Numbered from the stretch's first letter, positions 22,848 through 33,015 are shown. The stretch is DNA of 64,000 nt from Mermis nigrescens (GCA_036768485.1 JAVLUZ010000337.1:1-64000), one strand, 5' to 3'. Made by a program: numbers and translations. The notes: generated by a model from the sequence alone, not told the origin.

Positions 22848-23870
22848 ATGAGCAGTCGTAAAATCTCTACGAGCTTACGACCAACAAATACGATGGAACG
22901 AATGAGAGAGCAATTGGAGCGTTTAGAGGTAACGGTAAGACGTCAACAGCGTCAAATGGAAGACGCTCAGCAGGCGGCGCCACTAGCGCCTCCTGTAGTG
23001 TCTGCTAGCACTGGCGGAGCTGCTAGCATAGGTGAGTATTTTCATGGGAGGTCGGACGAAAATTTCGATCGCTGGACTGATCGTTTTATCCGCGTTGCTG
23101 TAGCTAATGGTTGGGATAATCAAAAACGTAGGGTACTACTCCCGACCTACTTAAGAGATTTTGCGGAAGTGGCTTACGAATCTATCCCAGACGAGGAGCG
23201 GCTAGGGTTAGATTTTAATGCCTTAATTGAGCGACTCCGTCGTCGTTTTGTACCTGTTGAAAATACTGAATTAAAAGCACTGCAATTGCATAATCGTAAA
23301 CAGGGACCTCGGGAACCCGTCATCAGGTATGCCCTTGAGCTACAGCAACTAGCTATGCAAGCTTACCCAGGGGTAACAGCCGATATTTTAGATGCACTAA
23401 GTCGACGTTTCTTTGTTGATGGTTTAAATAGCGATCTTTGGCGCTTTGTTTCAGATCGAAAACCAAATACTTTTGCGGAAGCCGAAATGTTAGCTCGTCA
23501 GGCTGAAACGCAGCTTCAGCTAGAGGCTGAACGACAGCCGTCTGGCAGCTCGTTCGCGACGAGCTCCCATGGTTCAGCTGGAGGTCGCCGTCCGCCTGGG
23601 TCCCAGCGCCCCCGTCCGGCCCCACAGCAGCAACGTTCGACTCAAATACGTTGTTTTCAATGCGGCCGGTTAGGCCATATAAGCCGAAATTGCCATCAAC
23701 CGCCCCAATATGGTTCGTCATTTCGCACTACTCGTCCTACGCCGCCTATGCATGCAACATTCAATCGTCCAACCCATCGTCCGGCGTCACAACCACCACC
23801 AGGCCGAAATCGCCCGGGGTTGAACCATCGTCACGCCAAACAAACCCCCGGCGTGTTTTTGCGGTTCTAA
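22848..23870 (+). CDS. gag: Gag polyprotein, 340 aa
   Basis: Structural protein of the element's particle. From ATG 22848 the protein begins with a charged coiled-coil-like region (MERMREQLERLEVTVRRQQR), then a retrotransposon gag capsid region containing the word GEYFHGRSDENFDRWTDRF and a second half with ELKALQLHNRKQGPREPVIRY. A Gln/Pro-rich linker leads to one CCHC zinc knuckle, CFQCGRLGHISRNC (C-x2-C-x4-H-x4-C), near residue 270. The frame upstream of 22848 opens only with a non-ATG codon, so I use the ATG. Its last 220 nt overlap the next ORF in the -1 frame. The aligned copy at 51608-50595 keeps the frame partly and the same stop position. Confidence 0.9.
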   Translation: MSSRKISTSLRPTNTMERMREQLERLEVTVRRQQRQMEDAQQAAPLAPPVVSASTGGAASIGEYFHGRSDENFDRWTDRFIRVAVANGWDNQKRRVLLPTYLRDFAEVAYESIPDEERLGLDFNALIERLRRRFVPVENTELKALQLHNRKQGPREPVIRYALELQQLAMQAYPGVTADILDALSRRFFVDGLNSDLWRFVSDRKPNTFAEAEMLARQAETQLQLEAERQPSGSSFATSSHGSAGGRRPPGSQRPRPAPQQQRSTQIRCFQCGRLGHISRNCHQPPQYGSSFRTTRPTPPMHATFNRPTHRPASQPPPGRNRPGLNHRHAKQTPGVFLRF

Positions 23871-26512
23871 ACGACTCGGAGGAGCCGAGTGATGCAGATT
23901 GGGTTGAGGAGAATAGTAAGGAGGGAGATGTCATATGTGCTATTGACGAAGGTATGAGTCCGGTAGATTGTGATAATATGTCACTGCAAGCTAATATTAA
24001 TCAACCGGCATTTTTGCTTTTTGAGCCTAATCATCAGTTTTGGAATTATTTTAAAAGATTGCAAATCGCCACAAGATATATTGCTACATTTTTCGCGTTT
24101 TTGGCCATTTTCTTGAGTTTTTCAACACTATTTTTCGGCTATTTCACTTTTAATCGCACCTCATTTGCAATACAAGCTTATCAAATTTGTGAACATCAGA
24201 CATCTGGGGCTCATTTTTCTTTACCGTCCGGGTTGGCTTGTCAACCACCCACCCCAGCACTTATACGTACGTTTGCAGCTCGTATTTGGACACCTAATTT
24301 AGATGCAGAACGCATTAAAGCCTATAAATGTGCAGGAGTAACGCATACGATATGTACTAACACCGGATTTTTGGGATCTCGCGGGATAACTCGAGATTCT
24401 CAAGTCACTGACCCCATAAATAGTTATCGCTGTCAACGAATGATTTTAACTGAATATTTTCGGGGTCAAAAATTATATAAAGTGAAATCTCATTTATGGC
24501 ACACTAATATTACTTTGCAAGTACGTTATGAATATTGTTGCAAGGACGTATGTCAAACTATTAGCAATGGTATGATACAAGAAGGTCAAATAGCTACTTA
24601 TGATGGTATTCATTTAACATCTAATCTTGGTGATCTCTCTGCATGTAAGCCAGATTCTGGACAATGTGAAATTGATGATGCAATAGTTATATGGGAGCCG
24701 AACGACCTGAAAGCCCCATGTCCATATGTACAAGGTGGTTCTTACGTAATTAAGCGGTCGGGACCTTATTATATTATTGAGAATATTCAAGAAGCTTTCA
24801 CTGCTATTCGAAAATTACCTGTGCCAAAACATGTTTGTTTACCTAATTTTCTCATCGCTTTGGACCAAGGAACTTTGATGCAAGCTTATGATAATGAAAC
24901 TTTTCATTTGGCACAACCAGAATCAAATATTTCTCAAAATTTTTCGGAAATCCCCGCACCAGCTAATCTTATAAAATCCGGAGAATCTGCGGAAATAAAT
25001 TCTCGATTACAGTATTTAGAAGCTTCTTTTAATCGCTTGGAAACCACCCGTTTTTCTCAAATCTGGACGCATATTTGTCGTATAGCTGATGCGCAGCTTC
25101 AAACTGTGCGTCAGTTATTGCGTTTAGATGCTACTTTAGCTGCAAGGTTATGGACTCAGCGTAATGATGTAGCAGCCCGAGTCGCAGGGGAAACCCTCCT
25201 CATTTGGCCATGCGTTCAGGTTCAGCCCGACCTTATTTTTTGGAATTATCGTGTCGGCAAGGAGTGCTATGCGCTCTTGCCTCTTGTTATTAACGAAACT
25301 CTGTATTTTATTTTGCCAGGAACGCAAGACTTAGTTTCAGCTGCTCCGCAGGTGCCCTGCTTTCAAGCACCTTCTGGCGTCCATTATGACGCCAGCCAGC
25401 ACCGATGGATAAGTTCCCACGGCGTAGTTGACGTCAAACCACTATTACAACGACGGTTGGACGTTTCAATACTCCTAGATTCACCCACCACCATCATTTT
25501 TGACGCCCCGATGGTTTTTCGGGATCTAGGGCGCCAACCGCCTTTTCAGACGTCACTCGAGCTCACCGCTCTCGAAACCTGGCGGTTGCGACAGCAAATG
25601 CAACAACTCGTGAATTTTACGTCCACCCTAAACATAGATCCGGCACAATTTCGCCAAGTTTTGCGCGATATTGGGGATGGCGTAAAAGACGTTAATGGTC
25701 TGGCGGTTTCACACCTCCAGACCGCAGTAAGTGGTTTATTTCAGCAAACTGGTCATGCTATATCTTCACTTACAGGTGGAATCGGCCAGACCTTAACTAA
25801 TGCAATATTTTGGTGTTTTGTCATTATAATTGTGCTTGGTTTAGGCTATCTAGGGCTGAGATACGGCTGGTGCTGTATCTGGTGTCATTGGGGTTGCGGC
25901 GTTTGCTCATCTGCTTGCCGCTGGTTCGCTATGCTGTGCCCACGTTTGTGCACGCAAATGACGTCATTGTGCTGCCCTCGACATTCACACCCCTTGAGCC
26001 GACAGCCCCTGACAGTTCGTTATCGCGCCCAGCAGCCAGAAATATCCGCCGAAACACATTATCGGCGCCGAAATCGTACGCCGATTTTGGCCATTGCACA
26101 AACCGGGATAGCTATGTCCCGGCCTCATATACATGTCCGTATGCCCAACGGACGTCGGCTACTAGCCCTTGTTGACACAGGGTCTACAGTGTCAATTTTA
26201 GATAATATTACGTATTTAGAGTGTAAAGATGACCAACCCTTGCAACCGCGTCAAACGGTTACAGCCACTTCTATTACTGGTCATGCTATACAATCACCTG
26301 GTGAAATTATTTTAGACGTACAGATTGGAACTCAAAACTTACCTATAAAATTTGTCATAATGCAAAACAGTCCTTATTCTATAGTAATAGGCTGTGACGT
26401 AATAAATAAATTATGTGGCAGTTCACAACGTTTCACTTTTGACTATAAACAAAAATGTGCTCGTTTTGGTCAAAACACGCCTATTCCATTAATTTTCTCA
26501 ACAAGCGCATAA
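23651..26512 (+). CDS. Envelope-like glycoprotein joined to aspartic protease (953-codon frame)
   Basis: One frame carries two units. Residues about 143-167 are a long hydrophobic segment (signal-anchor or signal peptide). A Cys-rich ectodomain follows with several N-x-S/T sites (NRT, NIT, NET, NIS, NFT). Near residues 660-715 comes a Gln/Leu-rich, possibly coiled-coil stretch, then a membrane span at about 719-740 (CFVIIIVLGLGYLGL) and a Cys-rich tail. The protease begins near residue 830: LVDTGSTVS has D842-T843-G844, and VIGCDVI is the second conserved motif. The layout resembles a class I-like viral surface protein; I cannot name its viral source. No ATG precedes residue 4. The frame may be entered from gag by a -1 shift, or the glycoprotein may start at an internal Met after splicing. 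It ends at TAA 26510-26512, where the RT frame takes over. Confidence 0.75.
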   Translation: MFSMRPVRPYKPKLPSTAPIWFVISHYSSYAAYACNIQSSNPSSGVTTTTRPKSPGVEPSSRQTNPRRVFAVLNDSEEPSDADWVEENSKEGDVICAIDEGMSPVDCDNMSLQANINQPAFLLFEPNHQFWNYFKRLQIATRYIATFFAFLAIFLSFSTLFFGYFTFNRTSFAIQAYQICEHQTSGAHFSLPSGLACQPPTPALIRTFAARIWTPNLDAERIKAYKCAGVTHTICTNTGFLGSRGITRDSQVTDPINSYRCQRMILTEYFRGQKLYKVKSHLWHTNITLQVRYEYCCKDVCQTISNGMIQEGQIATYDGIHLTSNLGDLSACKPDSGQCEIDDAIVIWEPNDLKAPCPYVQGGSYVIKRSGPYYIIENIQEAFTAIRKLPVPKHVCLPNFLIALDQGTLMQAYDNETFHLAQPESNISQNFSEIPAPANLIKSGESAEINSRLQYLEASFNRLETTRFSQIWTHICRIADAQLQTVRQLLRLDATLAARLWTQRNDVAARVAGETLLIWPCVQVQPDLIFWNYRVGKECYALLPLVINETLYFILPGTQDLVSAAPQVPCFQAPSGVHYDASQHRWISSHGVVDVKPLLQRRLDVSILLDSPTTIIFDAPMVFRDLGRQPPFQTSLELTALETWRLRQQMQQLVNFTSTLNIDPAQFRQVLRDIGDGVKDVNGLAVSHLQTAVSGLFQQTGHAISSLTGGIGQTLTNAIFWCFVIIIVLGLGYLGLRYGWCCIWCHWGCGVCSSACRWFAMLCPRLCTQMTSLCCPRHSHPLSRQPLTVRYRAQQPEISAETHYRRRNRTPILAIAQTGIAMSRPHIHVRMPNGRRLLALVDTGSTVSILDNITYLECKDDQPLQPRQTVTATSITGHAIQSPGEIILDVQIGTQNLPIKFVIMQNSPYSIVIGCDVINKLCGSSQRFTFDYKQKCARFGQNTPIPLIFSTSA

Positions 26513-28685
26513 AGAACGAATCGCTTTTGTCTCAGTGAAAGACACAATTTTAGTACCTCCAGTTTCTATTTATTCTTTACCAATCAATGTTGATTTAAAC
26601 ACTTTTAATTCAACTTGGGTAGATATTAATTCTTTTACACCTTGCGACGCAATTTATATACCAAATCTGCGTTTAAATTTAAACGAAAACGATTTTTCTT
26701 CCCTTCCTATTATCAATTACTCTAAGCAACCTATTCGCTTATATAAAAACATGCGTATTGCTAGAATTTGCTCTGTTAGTCACGTCTTAACAGGTGAGGA
26801 AGCGGGAGAGTTTCGGGAAAATCAATGTCAGGAAAAACTCAAAAATTTCCGCGAATTGATTCAAGAAAAATTGATTCATGTCCCGGACCCAAGCGTTCGA
26901 AAACAATTTTCCGAATTTTTGGAAAAAAATTCATCTATTTTCGGAGTTAATAGATCCTTGGGACGGACGTCCATTGTACAGCATGGTATCGATACGGCCA
27001 ATCACAGGCCGATTTCTCAGCCGCCTTATCGAATACCGTATGCTAAACGGCAAATTGTTGAGGAGCATGTAAATAAAATGTTGGAAAATGGCATTATTAG
27101 GCCATCTCAGAGCCCATGGGCTGCTCCCATCGTTCTAGCTGATAAAAAGGACGGATCCAAACGTTTTTGTGTCGATTATAGAAAGTTAAACGAATGTACT
27201 GTAAAAGATTCGTACCCATTGCCATTAATTGAGGACATTTTCAGTCAACTCAAAGGATCTACGCTTTTCACAACCTTAGATTTAGAACAAGGTTATCATC
27301 AAATCGAGTTAATTGAAGAAGACAAAAATAAAACAGCTTTTAACTCATTTTTGGGTCTCTTTGAATTTAACGTCCTTCCATTTGGCTTGTCCAACGGCCC
27401 AGCCACTTTTCAGAGAACTATGGAAAAAGTTCTGAGAGATTTAAAATGGCGAAATTGTTTCGTTTATCTGGATGACATTTTAATTTGTAGTTCTGACCCC
27501 GAAACTCACATTAAACAGCTTAAACAAGTTTTCGATCGGCTTGGCCGAGCTGGTTTAACTCTGAAATTGCAAAAATGTGAATTTGCTTTGAATGAAGTAA
27601 GCTACCTAGGTCATATTATCGATCGTAATGGTTTGCATGTTAATCCGGCCAAAATAGACGGATTATTCCACATGTCAGTGCCTCAGACTGTCACAGAGGT
27701 ACGCAGCTTCCTAGGTTTAGCTAATTACTATAGACGCTTCATTAAAAATTTCGCAGATAAGACACATGCACTTAATAAATTGTTGCGTAAAAATGTGCAT
27801 TTTGTTTGGTCGGAAGAATGCATGCAGAGTTTTCAAACGATCAAAAATGATTTAGTTTCTGCTACTACCCTAGCTTTTCCAGATTTTTTGCAGCCATTTT
27901 TGGTTCAGACAGATGCTAGCGGAACTGGGATCGGGGGAGTCCTAGCCCAAATGATAGAGGGGCAGGAATGTCCGGTAGCATTTGTCTCACGCACGTTAAC
28001 TAAAGCTGAGCGTAATTATTCAACTGTTGAAAAAGAGGCACTGGCTATTACTTATGCCATTAAACAGTTTCGCTCGTACTTATATGGACACCATTTCACG
28101 CTCATTACAGATCATGCTCCCATCCGTCTCTTAAAAATTCATGATTCGGCACCATCTAGACTCGTTCGTTGGGTCTTATCATTGCAGGAGTACGACTACG
28201 AAATCGTTTATCGCAAGGGTCGTGAAAATGCAAACGCCGACGCTCTTTCACGCTTGCCTGCTGCTCCCATTATTACAAAAGCAGCCATAAATGCAAAGCA
28301 GGTGTGCGCGGTGGAGATGCCGCGTGACCTAATAAGTATGCAGAGACGTGATGTGTTCTTAGGTGCCATTTTTCGTTTATTACAGGCTCGACGGGTGCCG
28401 TCACACATGAACGCGGAGCAGTGGGACGCCGCCGAGAATTATCTACTCGGAAACGACGGCGTCCTTAAATATCAAAAGGATCCGAACGCCGAACCATTAG
28501 TGGCCGTCCCCCGAAGGTTAATTCCCACGCTGCTCCAGGCGTTGCATGATGACGCCACCAGCGGACATTTAGCTTTTCAGCGTACCTATGAGAAAGCTAA
28601 AGAACGTTTTTTTGGCCGGGGTTGCGTTCTGATATATTTAAATATTGTAGGGAGTGTTTGCCCTGCCAGAAACGTCAACCCATAA
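26511..28685 (+). CDS. pol: Reverse transcriptase / RNase H, with start of integrase
   Basis: Copies element RNA to DNA and degrades the RNA strand. The frame runs on from the protease after a one-frame change; the first usual codon is GTG 26535. Counting from there, residues about 1-110 link protease to RT, and RT covers about 180-365 with FCVDYRKLNECT, YLDD at 311-314 and FGLSNGPATFQRTM. RNase H has D460 (QTDASGTGIGG), E501 (VEKEALAI) and D526 (ITDHAP). The tether and integrase N-terminus follow, including GHLAFQRTYEKAKERFF, the His part of the HHCC finger. The frame is lost in a T-run at about 28607-28613, and the Cys part of the finger continues in another frame. All RT and RNase H catalytic residues are intact. 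Confidence 0.92.
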   Translation, partial: KERIAFVSVKDTILVPPVSIYSLPINVDLNTFNSTWVDINSFTPCDAIYIPNLRLNLNENDFSSLPIINYSKQPIRLYKNMRIARICSVSHVLTGEEAGEFRENQCQEKLKNFRELIQEKLIHVPDPSVRKQFSEFLEKNSSIFGVNRSLGRTSIVQHGIDTANHRPISQPPYRIPYAKRQIVEEHVNKMLENGIIRPSQSPWAAPIVLADKKDGSKRFCVDYRKLNECTVKDSYPLPLIEDIFSQLKGSTLFTTLDLEQGYHQIELIEEDKNKTAFNSFLGLFEFNVLPFGLSNGPATFQRTMEKVLRDLKWRNCFVYLDDILICSSDPETHIKQLKQVFDRLGRAGLTLKLQKCEFALNEVSYLGHIIDRNGLHVNPAKIDGLFHMSVPQTVTEVRSFLGLANYYRRFIKNFADKTHALNKLLRKNVHFVWSEECMQSFQTIKNDLVSATTLAFPDFLQPFLVQTDASGTGIGGVLAQMIEGQECPVAFVSRTLTKAERNYSTVEKEALAITYAIKQFRSYLYGHHFTLITDHAPIRLLKIHDSAPSRLVRWVLSLQEYDYEIVYRKGRENANADALSRLPAAPIITKAAINAKQVCAVEMPRDLISMQRRDVFLGAIFRLLQARRVPSHMNAEQWDAAENYLLGNDGVLKYQKDPNAEPLVAVPRRLIPTLLQALHDDATSGHLAFQRTYEKAKERFFGRGCVLIYLNIVGSVCPARNVNP

Positions 28686-29627
28686 CTTACTTTTTACCCG
28701 TCCAACCCCTTCACTCTATTCCAGCAGCTGCTGCTATGCAGCATTGGGTTATGGATACCATGGGACCACTGCCAACGGCCCATGGAAAAATTAATGATTT
28801 TAGTTTTCATAGATCGGATGACAAAATGGGCTGAGACCGTGGCTACCGTAGACATCCGAGCCACAACCATTGCGGAGCATTTCCTGGAGCGCATCGTTTT
28901 GCGTTTTGGGGCGCCCAAGGTTGTCCAATCGGATCGCGGCACGGGCTTTGTTGCTGCCGTTTTTCAGGAGGTTTGCCGGCTATACTAGGAGCGGCACATC
29001 ACCTCGACGGCCTATTGCCCCCAGACGAACGGATTGGTGGAGCGTTTCAACCGTACGCTGCAAACCATGCTGACCACAACCGTTCAGGACGAGCAGAACG
29101 AGTGGGATCGGTTCCTGCCGGCTGTCACCTTCGCCTACAACACCACCCGACACGCCAGCACGGGATACACGCCCTACTACCTCGTTTATGGGCGCCAGGC
29201 GAAGCTACCAATGGAGCAAGCCTTAGATGCTGATACGCCCGATGAACCAGAGGCTGCCTCTGTCCGAGAAATCCATCGTCATTTACGTCTGGCACGCCAA
29301 TTTGCCATTGAGGCTGCCCAGAGAGCCCAGCGACCGCAGAAGGAGCAATATGATTGTTGAAATTGCACGGAAAAACCAATGCCTTGTTATCGTCCGGGCC
29401 AATTAGTGCTTTTGCAGAATGCCCGAGCCACGTCGAAATTCCATTCTCGCTGGCTCGGTCCATATGAAGTTTGTTGTGTACCCCCACCAAATGCCACTAT
29501 TTGCGAATTGGTGGGACGTCAACGGATTCGGGTCATCCATTTGAATCAAATTCGTCCATTTTGGGGCGAAAAACGCGATGCATTAGATGATGCAGACGCC
29601 ATGAGCGATGGCAGTATTGAGTACTAA
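28614..29627 (+). pseudogene. Integrase core and C-terminus, broken
   Basis: The finger Cys pair (CRECLPCQKRQ) is in one frame to about 28790. After a change in an A-run (GGAAAAATTAA) the core continues: VFIDRMTKW carries the first Asp and VQSDRGTGF the second. A TAG at 28987-28989 interrupts before TAYCPQTNGLVERFNR, which has the catalytic Glu. A TGA at 29355-29357 interrupts before the C-terminal GPY-like domain (YRPGQLVLLQN, FHSRWLGPYEV). The frame ends at TAA 29625-29627. Domain order and motifs are those of Ty3/gypsy integrase. Two frame changes and two stops mean this copy cannot make a full integrase as sequenced. Confidence 0.88.
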
Positions 29628-30140
29628 ATTTTTGGTTTCTTTTATGCATGATGCGTACCTATACCTATATTTAATTATTTAATCTTGTAATACGTTATGT
29701 TGCCAGTGCATCAGAGGTGCATTATGCCATGATGCAGTACAAGTAGCAAATAGCAGAGGCGATTTATGCCATGCTATTGTCGATGTCCTATTGGCAGAGG
29801 CGACTTATGCCGCGCCAATCGCATTGTTGATGAGTTCCTATGCAATTTAGGGAGCTGGAGTGGACCAGAGCCTTGAATTGGCAAGGAATCGCACAATACC
29901 ACCCTGGGAGCTGAAGTGGACCAGAGCTCAGGCTAAAAAGGACGCATATTTCTTAATTTTTAATTAGTACGCATGTATGCATATTTAATCAATATTTTAT
30001 CTACTTCATTATGCCCAGTTTTCCATATTCTGCATCTATGTCGCCACCCGGAAATTTTTGGCTTCTAACATTTCAAACTGACGACAAAAATAAATAATAC
30101 TCGGAATTCAGCTAACACTTCTCCTCAGCCGAACAATCAA
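29628..30140 (+). other. 3' untranslated region of the LTR element
   Basis: Non-coding, with internal short repeats: GCAGAGGCGATTTATGCC at about 29754 and a near copy at 29794, and GGAGCTGGAGTGGACCAGAG at about 29851 with a near copy at about 29907. No env frame is present here, although this is where env usually lies. Confidence 0.7.
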
Positions 30141-30142
30141 TG

Positions 30143-30155
30143 TAAAAGGGAGGAA
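30143..30155 (+). other. Polypurine tract
   Basis: TAAAAGGGAGGAA directly abuts the 3' LTR and is the expected plus-strand primer. Confidence 0.85.
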
Positions 30156-30436
30156 TGTAAGGAAAGATAGGATTCATAAGACTTGATTAAATGGGGTTTA
30201 TGTGTCAATGTCGTTCCTCTTATCATAATACGTGTTTATATTCCTGTTATATGGTGGTAGGTTCGTAATATGTATAAGTAGGTAGGCACTAATCGAGTAG
30301 GCGGATACTTAGATGGGGTATATATACCCCATGCACCATAATAAAATGGTTAGTTTCCGGCAATCATGCACCATCTAAGGTATGTACGGTAGGTGAGAGT
30401 TAAGATCTGTTGTGTAAGACTGACCATTGTCTTACA
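30156..30436 (+). repeat. 3' LTR (281 bp)
   Basis: TGTAAG...CTTACA. It holds a 16-bp palindromic TATA region, GGGGTATATATACCCC (30315-30330), and AATAAA at 30340-30345. The same palindrome and hexamer occur in the inverted copy's LTR, so these are probably the ancestral promoter and poly(A) signals. Confidence 0.92.
30315..30330 (+). promoter_or_regulatory. Palindromic TATA region of the LTR
   Basis: GGGGTATATATACCCC is a perfect 16-bp palindrome with a core TATATATA. It lies 10 bp before the AATAAA. Confidence 0.6.
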
Positions 30437-30738
30437 TATACCACCTAATATGGTGGACAAACATTCACAAACATGTCGTCAATGAATGTTTGCAAAAGTT
30501 TGCAAACCTCCGAATATCGATTTTTTATGCAATGCTAGAATTGTTTGCAAACTTCTTCAAACAAAACATGCATGGGGCTCCGTTTGTGTCTCGGACTGTA
30601 TAATATAACCATATCTCTACAAAGATTGCATGTTATAATAAGCGGTGATTTGATTGAATCTGTGAAGGCGGAAAAATTAAACAGGCTGACAATGAGTTTT
30701 TTGCTAGGTAGACACTACCTTCAGCTCGGAGTCATAGC
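30437..30738. other. Flank with a short repeat shared with 57.95-58.01 kb
   Basis: GGGGCTCCGTTTGTGTCTCG and neighbouring TTTGCAAAC words recur near 57950-58010. No gene is recognised; the shared segment gives the word LRLCLGLY in both copies, but neither has a credible frame. Confidence 0.4.
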
Positions 30739-30999
30739 CACACCTGGGCGTAGGTATGTTTGGGGGTATGCACCTCCAGAAACCAAAATACCCCCCCCCA
30801 GAAATCAAAATACCCACCCTAGAATTCAATTTTTAAATTTTTTTGTTTTTTTTCACAATTTTTGATGCCAATGGATAGTGCTCGATGAGAAACGTTGAAA
30901 AATGGTATTTTTCCACCATACCACCATTTTTAAGGCCATTTTTTGACCTTTAAAAAATTTTGCACACCCCCCCCAGAATTTTGGTGCTGCTCACGTATG
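30739..30999 (-). mobile_element. hAT-type MITE, copy 1
   Basis: 261 bp beginning CACACCTGGGCG and ending GCTCACGTATG, flanked by the 8-bp duplication GTCATAGC (30731-30738 and 31000-31007). Non-coding family with central landmark GATGAGAAACGTTGAAAAAT. Confidence 0.85.
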
Positions 31000-31007
31000 G
31001 TCATAGC

Positions 31008-31639
31008 CACATCCAGAATTTTGGTTCAGAAGTCCCCACATGATAAAATTGTTTAACGATTATTTTGAGTATTCAGAGATGTTTTTGCTTTGCACGACAT
31101 TTGCACTTTAACCTGCCTAATAAGTATCGTTTTGTCGATTTTCATAGCGACGCAATTTTTAAATATGCCAGAAAACGCATAAACGTGATCAAAGACGTCA
31201 GAAACACCCAATTCTGTTCTCTTACGTGCTAATAATTGGAGATTTACGATTTTTTAAAAATTGTATTATGCACCTTGTGTAATGACCGGGCCCGTATCCT
31301 ATTTCATTTTGGGGGGGGGGTGAGGAAACTTTGAGGTCAAATATCTCGAGAACTATTAACAAACAAGCATAAATAAAGGCGTTTTTGAGCGTGGCGAGCC
31401 CTATCTACTCGTAATAGTGTAGAAAATTTTCGCGAAAAATGTCGAACAATTTTTACTTTGTTTCATAATAAAAGAAAACAAATCAACGTTGAAAACCATT
31501 GATAGATACGACTGATTTCACATCATTAAATCGACAAACGATTTAATGATTTAATTTAATTTAACAAACAAATCTTTGTGTTTTGCAAAGATCTACATAA
31601 CTAACCATACGTGTTCTTGGAGGGGTCGGGGGTTACTTT
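31008..31639. other. No gene recognised
   Basis: AT-rich with a G-run at about 31310-31320. No paired repeat or coding frame seen. Confidence 0.35.
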
Positions 31640-32290
31640 TAGAATGGTAACTGACCCCCTCGCAAGATGGCTGCGACCCCCTTCCCCAGAATTGTCGATT
31701 ATATGTAAAAGTTAGTAAAAATTGATGAAAATTTGTCTTTTTAGCATAGGTGGGCGGCACCAAAATTCTGGGGGATGCAAGATTTTTAAAGGTCAAAAAA
31801 TAACCTTAAAATGGTGGTATGGCAAAAAACACAATTTTTCAACGTTTCTCATCGAGCACTATCCATTGGCATCATAAAATTGCAAAAAACACCAAAAAAA
31901 TTAAAACTGAATTCTGGTGGGGTATTTTGGTTTCTGGGGGGGTTATTTTGGTTTTTCCGGGGGATGCATACCTCCTTCAAACCACACCCCCAAACGTCCA
32001 GGTGTGCTTTTTAGGCGTTTTTAGCTCATTTTGGCTCAAAAATCTCAAATTTTCGGCGATTAGCGCCATACGCACATTTTTCGACAATATTTTGTTCAAT
32101 TACTCAATTTTTTTCAAATTTTGTTCCGATTTCATTTACATTTTTATGTTCTAGAACGAGCGAGCATTGTCTGAAACGTCAAAAAATAGTGTCTTTGACG
32201 TGTATTCATCGTTTTTAGCCCAAAAAAGGCACTTTTTAAAAAAATTTAGGGCCTGACCCTCCCAGAATTCCCATGTTGTACAAGTATGTA
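31640..32290 (+). repeat. R2 repeat copy interrupted by a MITE
   Basis: R2 landmarks before (CAAGATGGCTGCGACCCC) and after (TTTTCGGCGATTAGCGCC, GAGCGAGCATTGTCTG, CTCCCAGAATTCC) the MITE at 31745-32006. Copy 1 at 7000-7350 shows the uninterrupted order. Confidence 0.75.
31745..32006 (+). mobile_element. hAT-type MITE, copy 2, nested in R2
   Basis: 262 bp, CATAGGTGGGC to GTCCAGGTGTG, flanked by CTTTTTAG at 31737-31744 and 32007-32014. The empty site is recognisable in the R2 copy near 7110, which proves insertion with an 8-bp duplication. Confidence 0.9.
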
Positions 32291-32859
32291 ACTAACTCAA
32301 ATTTTAGCGAATCTAAGCGGGGTTAAAGACCAAAATTATAGATAAACAATAAATTCGAGCGCCGTAAAATTTTGCATTTCGTAGCTCAGAACACGTAACC
32401 TAAAAACCTGTTTTGGTGGTGTTTTAGACCAACTTCGAGGATTTTTATCCTTTTGGTCTTTTCTTTGGGGGACCCTTGTCAGATTCAAAAATTAGTTTTC
32501 ATTCCAAAAGTCCGCCGTCCCCCTCCATGTTCGTTTAAAACCACAATTTATAGGCATTTCTGACGATTTTATTTCGTCGCAAAATATAAAAATATAAAAA
32601 CTCAAAAAATGTTTTAAAAATTTGAGTACATTCAACAAAATATAGACAAAAAATGATGCAAAAAAATTTGACACAATTAAGCTAAAAGATCGTTAAAAAC
32701 GCTTAAAACGCCGCCTTTTCCACGATTTTTAAGAAAAATAAGAAATTCTGGAGGTGAAAACATTTCTAGGGCAGATTCATTTCCATTTAGAAACCCAACC
32801 CAAGTCTCAAGACATGGAAAATCGGCTATTTTCCGAGTTTTGGTTTATGAAATATCTAT
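32291..32859. other. No gene recognised
   Basis: AT-rich with GCTTAAAACGCCG-type words related to R2 ends. Confidence 0.35.
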
Positions 32860-33015
32860 AGTCTGTTTCACACAACTTCAGTCAAAAATATTAAAACTAT
32901 CTCCGAAGATGACAGATTGCAATTTTATCATTGATCTGATAAAAAATTATCGTAACCCTCGGCTAACTGTCGATAAAAATTCTTAAAATTTATGCACAAA
33001 GTTATGTGAAACAGA
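32860..33015. mobile_element. MITE family M2 (AGTCTGTTTCA ends), copy 1
   Basis: AGTCTGTTTCACACAACTT on the left and AAGTTATGTGAAACAGA on the right form the inverted ends. The middle (GATTGCAATTTTATCATTGA) recurs with changes at 44405-44500. No clear duplication. Confidence 0.6.

Larger units (their letters stand above)
18827..30436 (+). mobile_element. 11.6-kb Ty3/gypsy-type LTR element with internal glycoprotein gene
   Basis: Two LTRs starting TGTAAG and ending CTTACA bound the element. A GGAA-ending polypurine tract precedes the 3' LTR. Order inside: long leader, ORF0, gag, glycoprotein+protease in an overlapping frame, RT/RNase H, integrase. The RT (YLDD), RNase H and GPY-type integrase tail place it with Ty3/gypsy (Metaviridae). 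The glycoprotein between gag and protease is unusual. Breaks: a frame change between protease and RT, frame changes in the integrase finger region and in the integrase core, a TAG at 28987-28989 and a TGA at 29355-29357. The two LTRs differ by many substitutions and about 17 bp in length, so this is an old, inactive copy. Confidence 0.9.

Noticed and set aside
18824..30439. TAT on both sides of the LTR element as a target-site duplication
   Set aside because: Only three bases match, in AT-rich DNA, and the expected 4-bp duplication (TTAT versus TATA) fails, so it is not counted as evidence.
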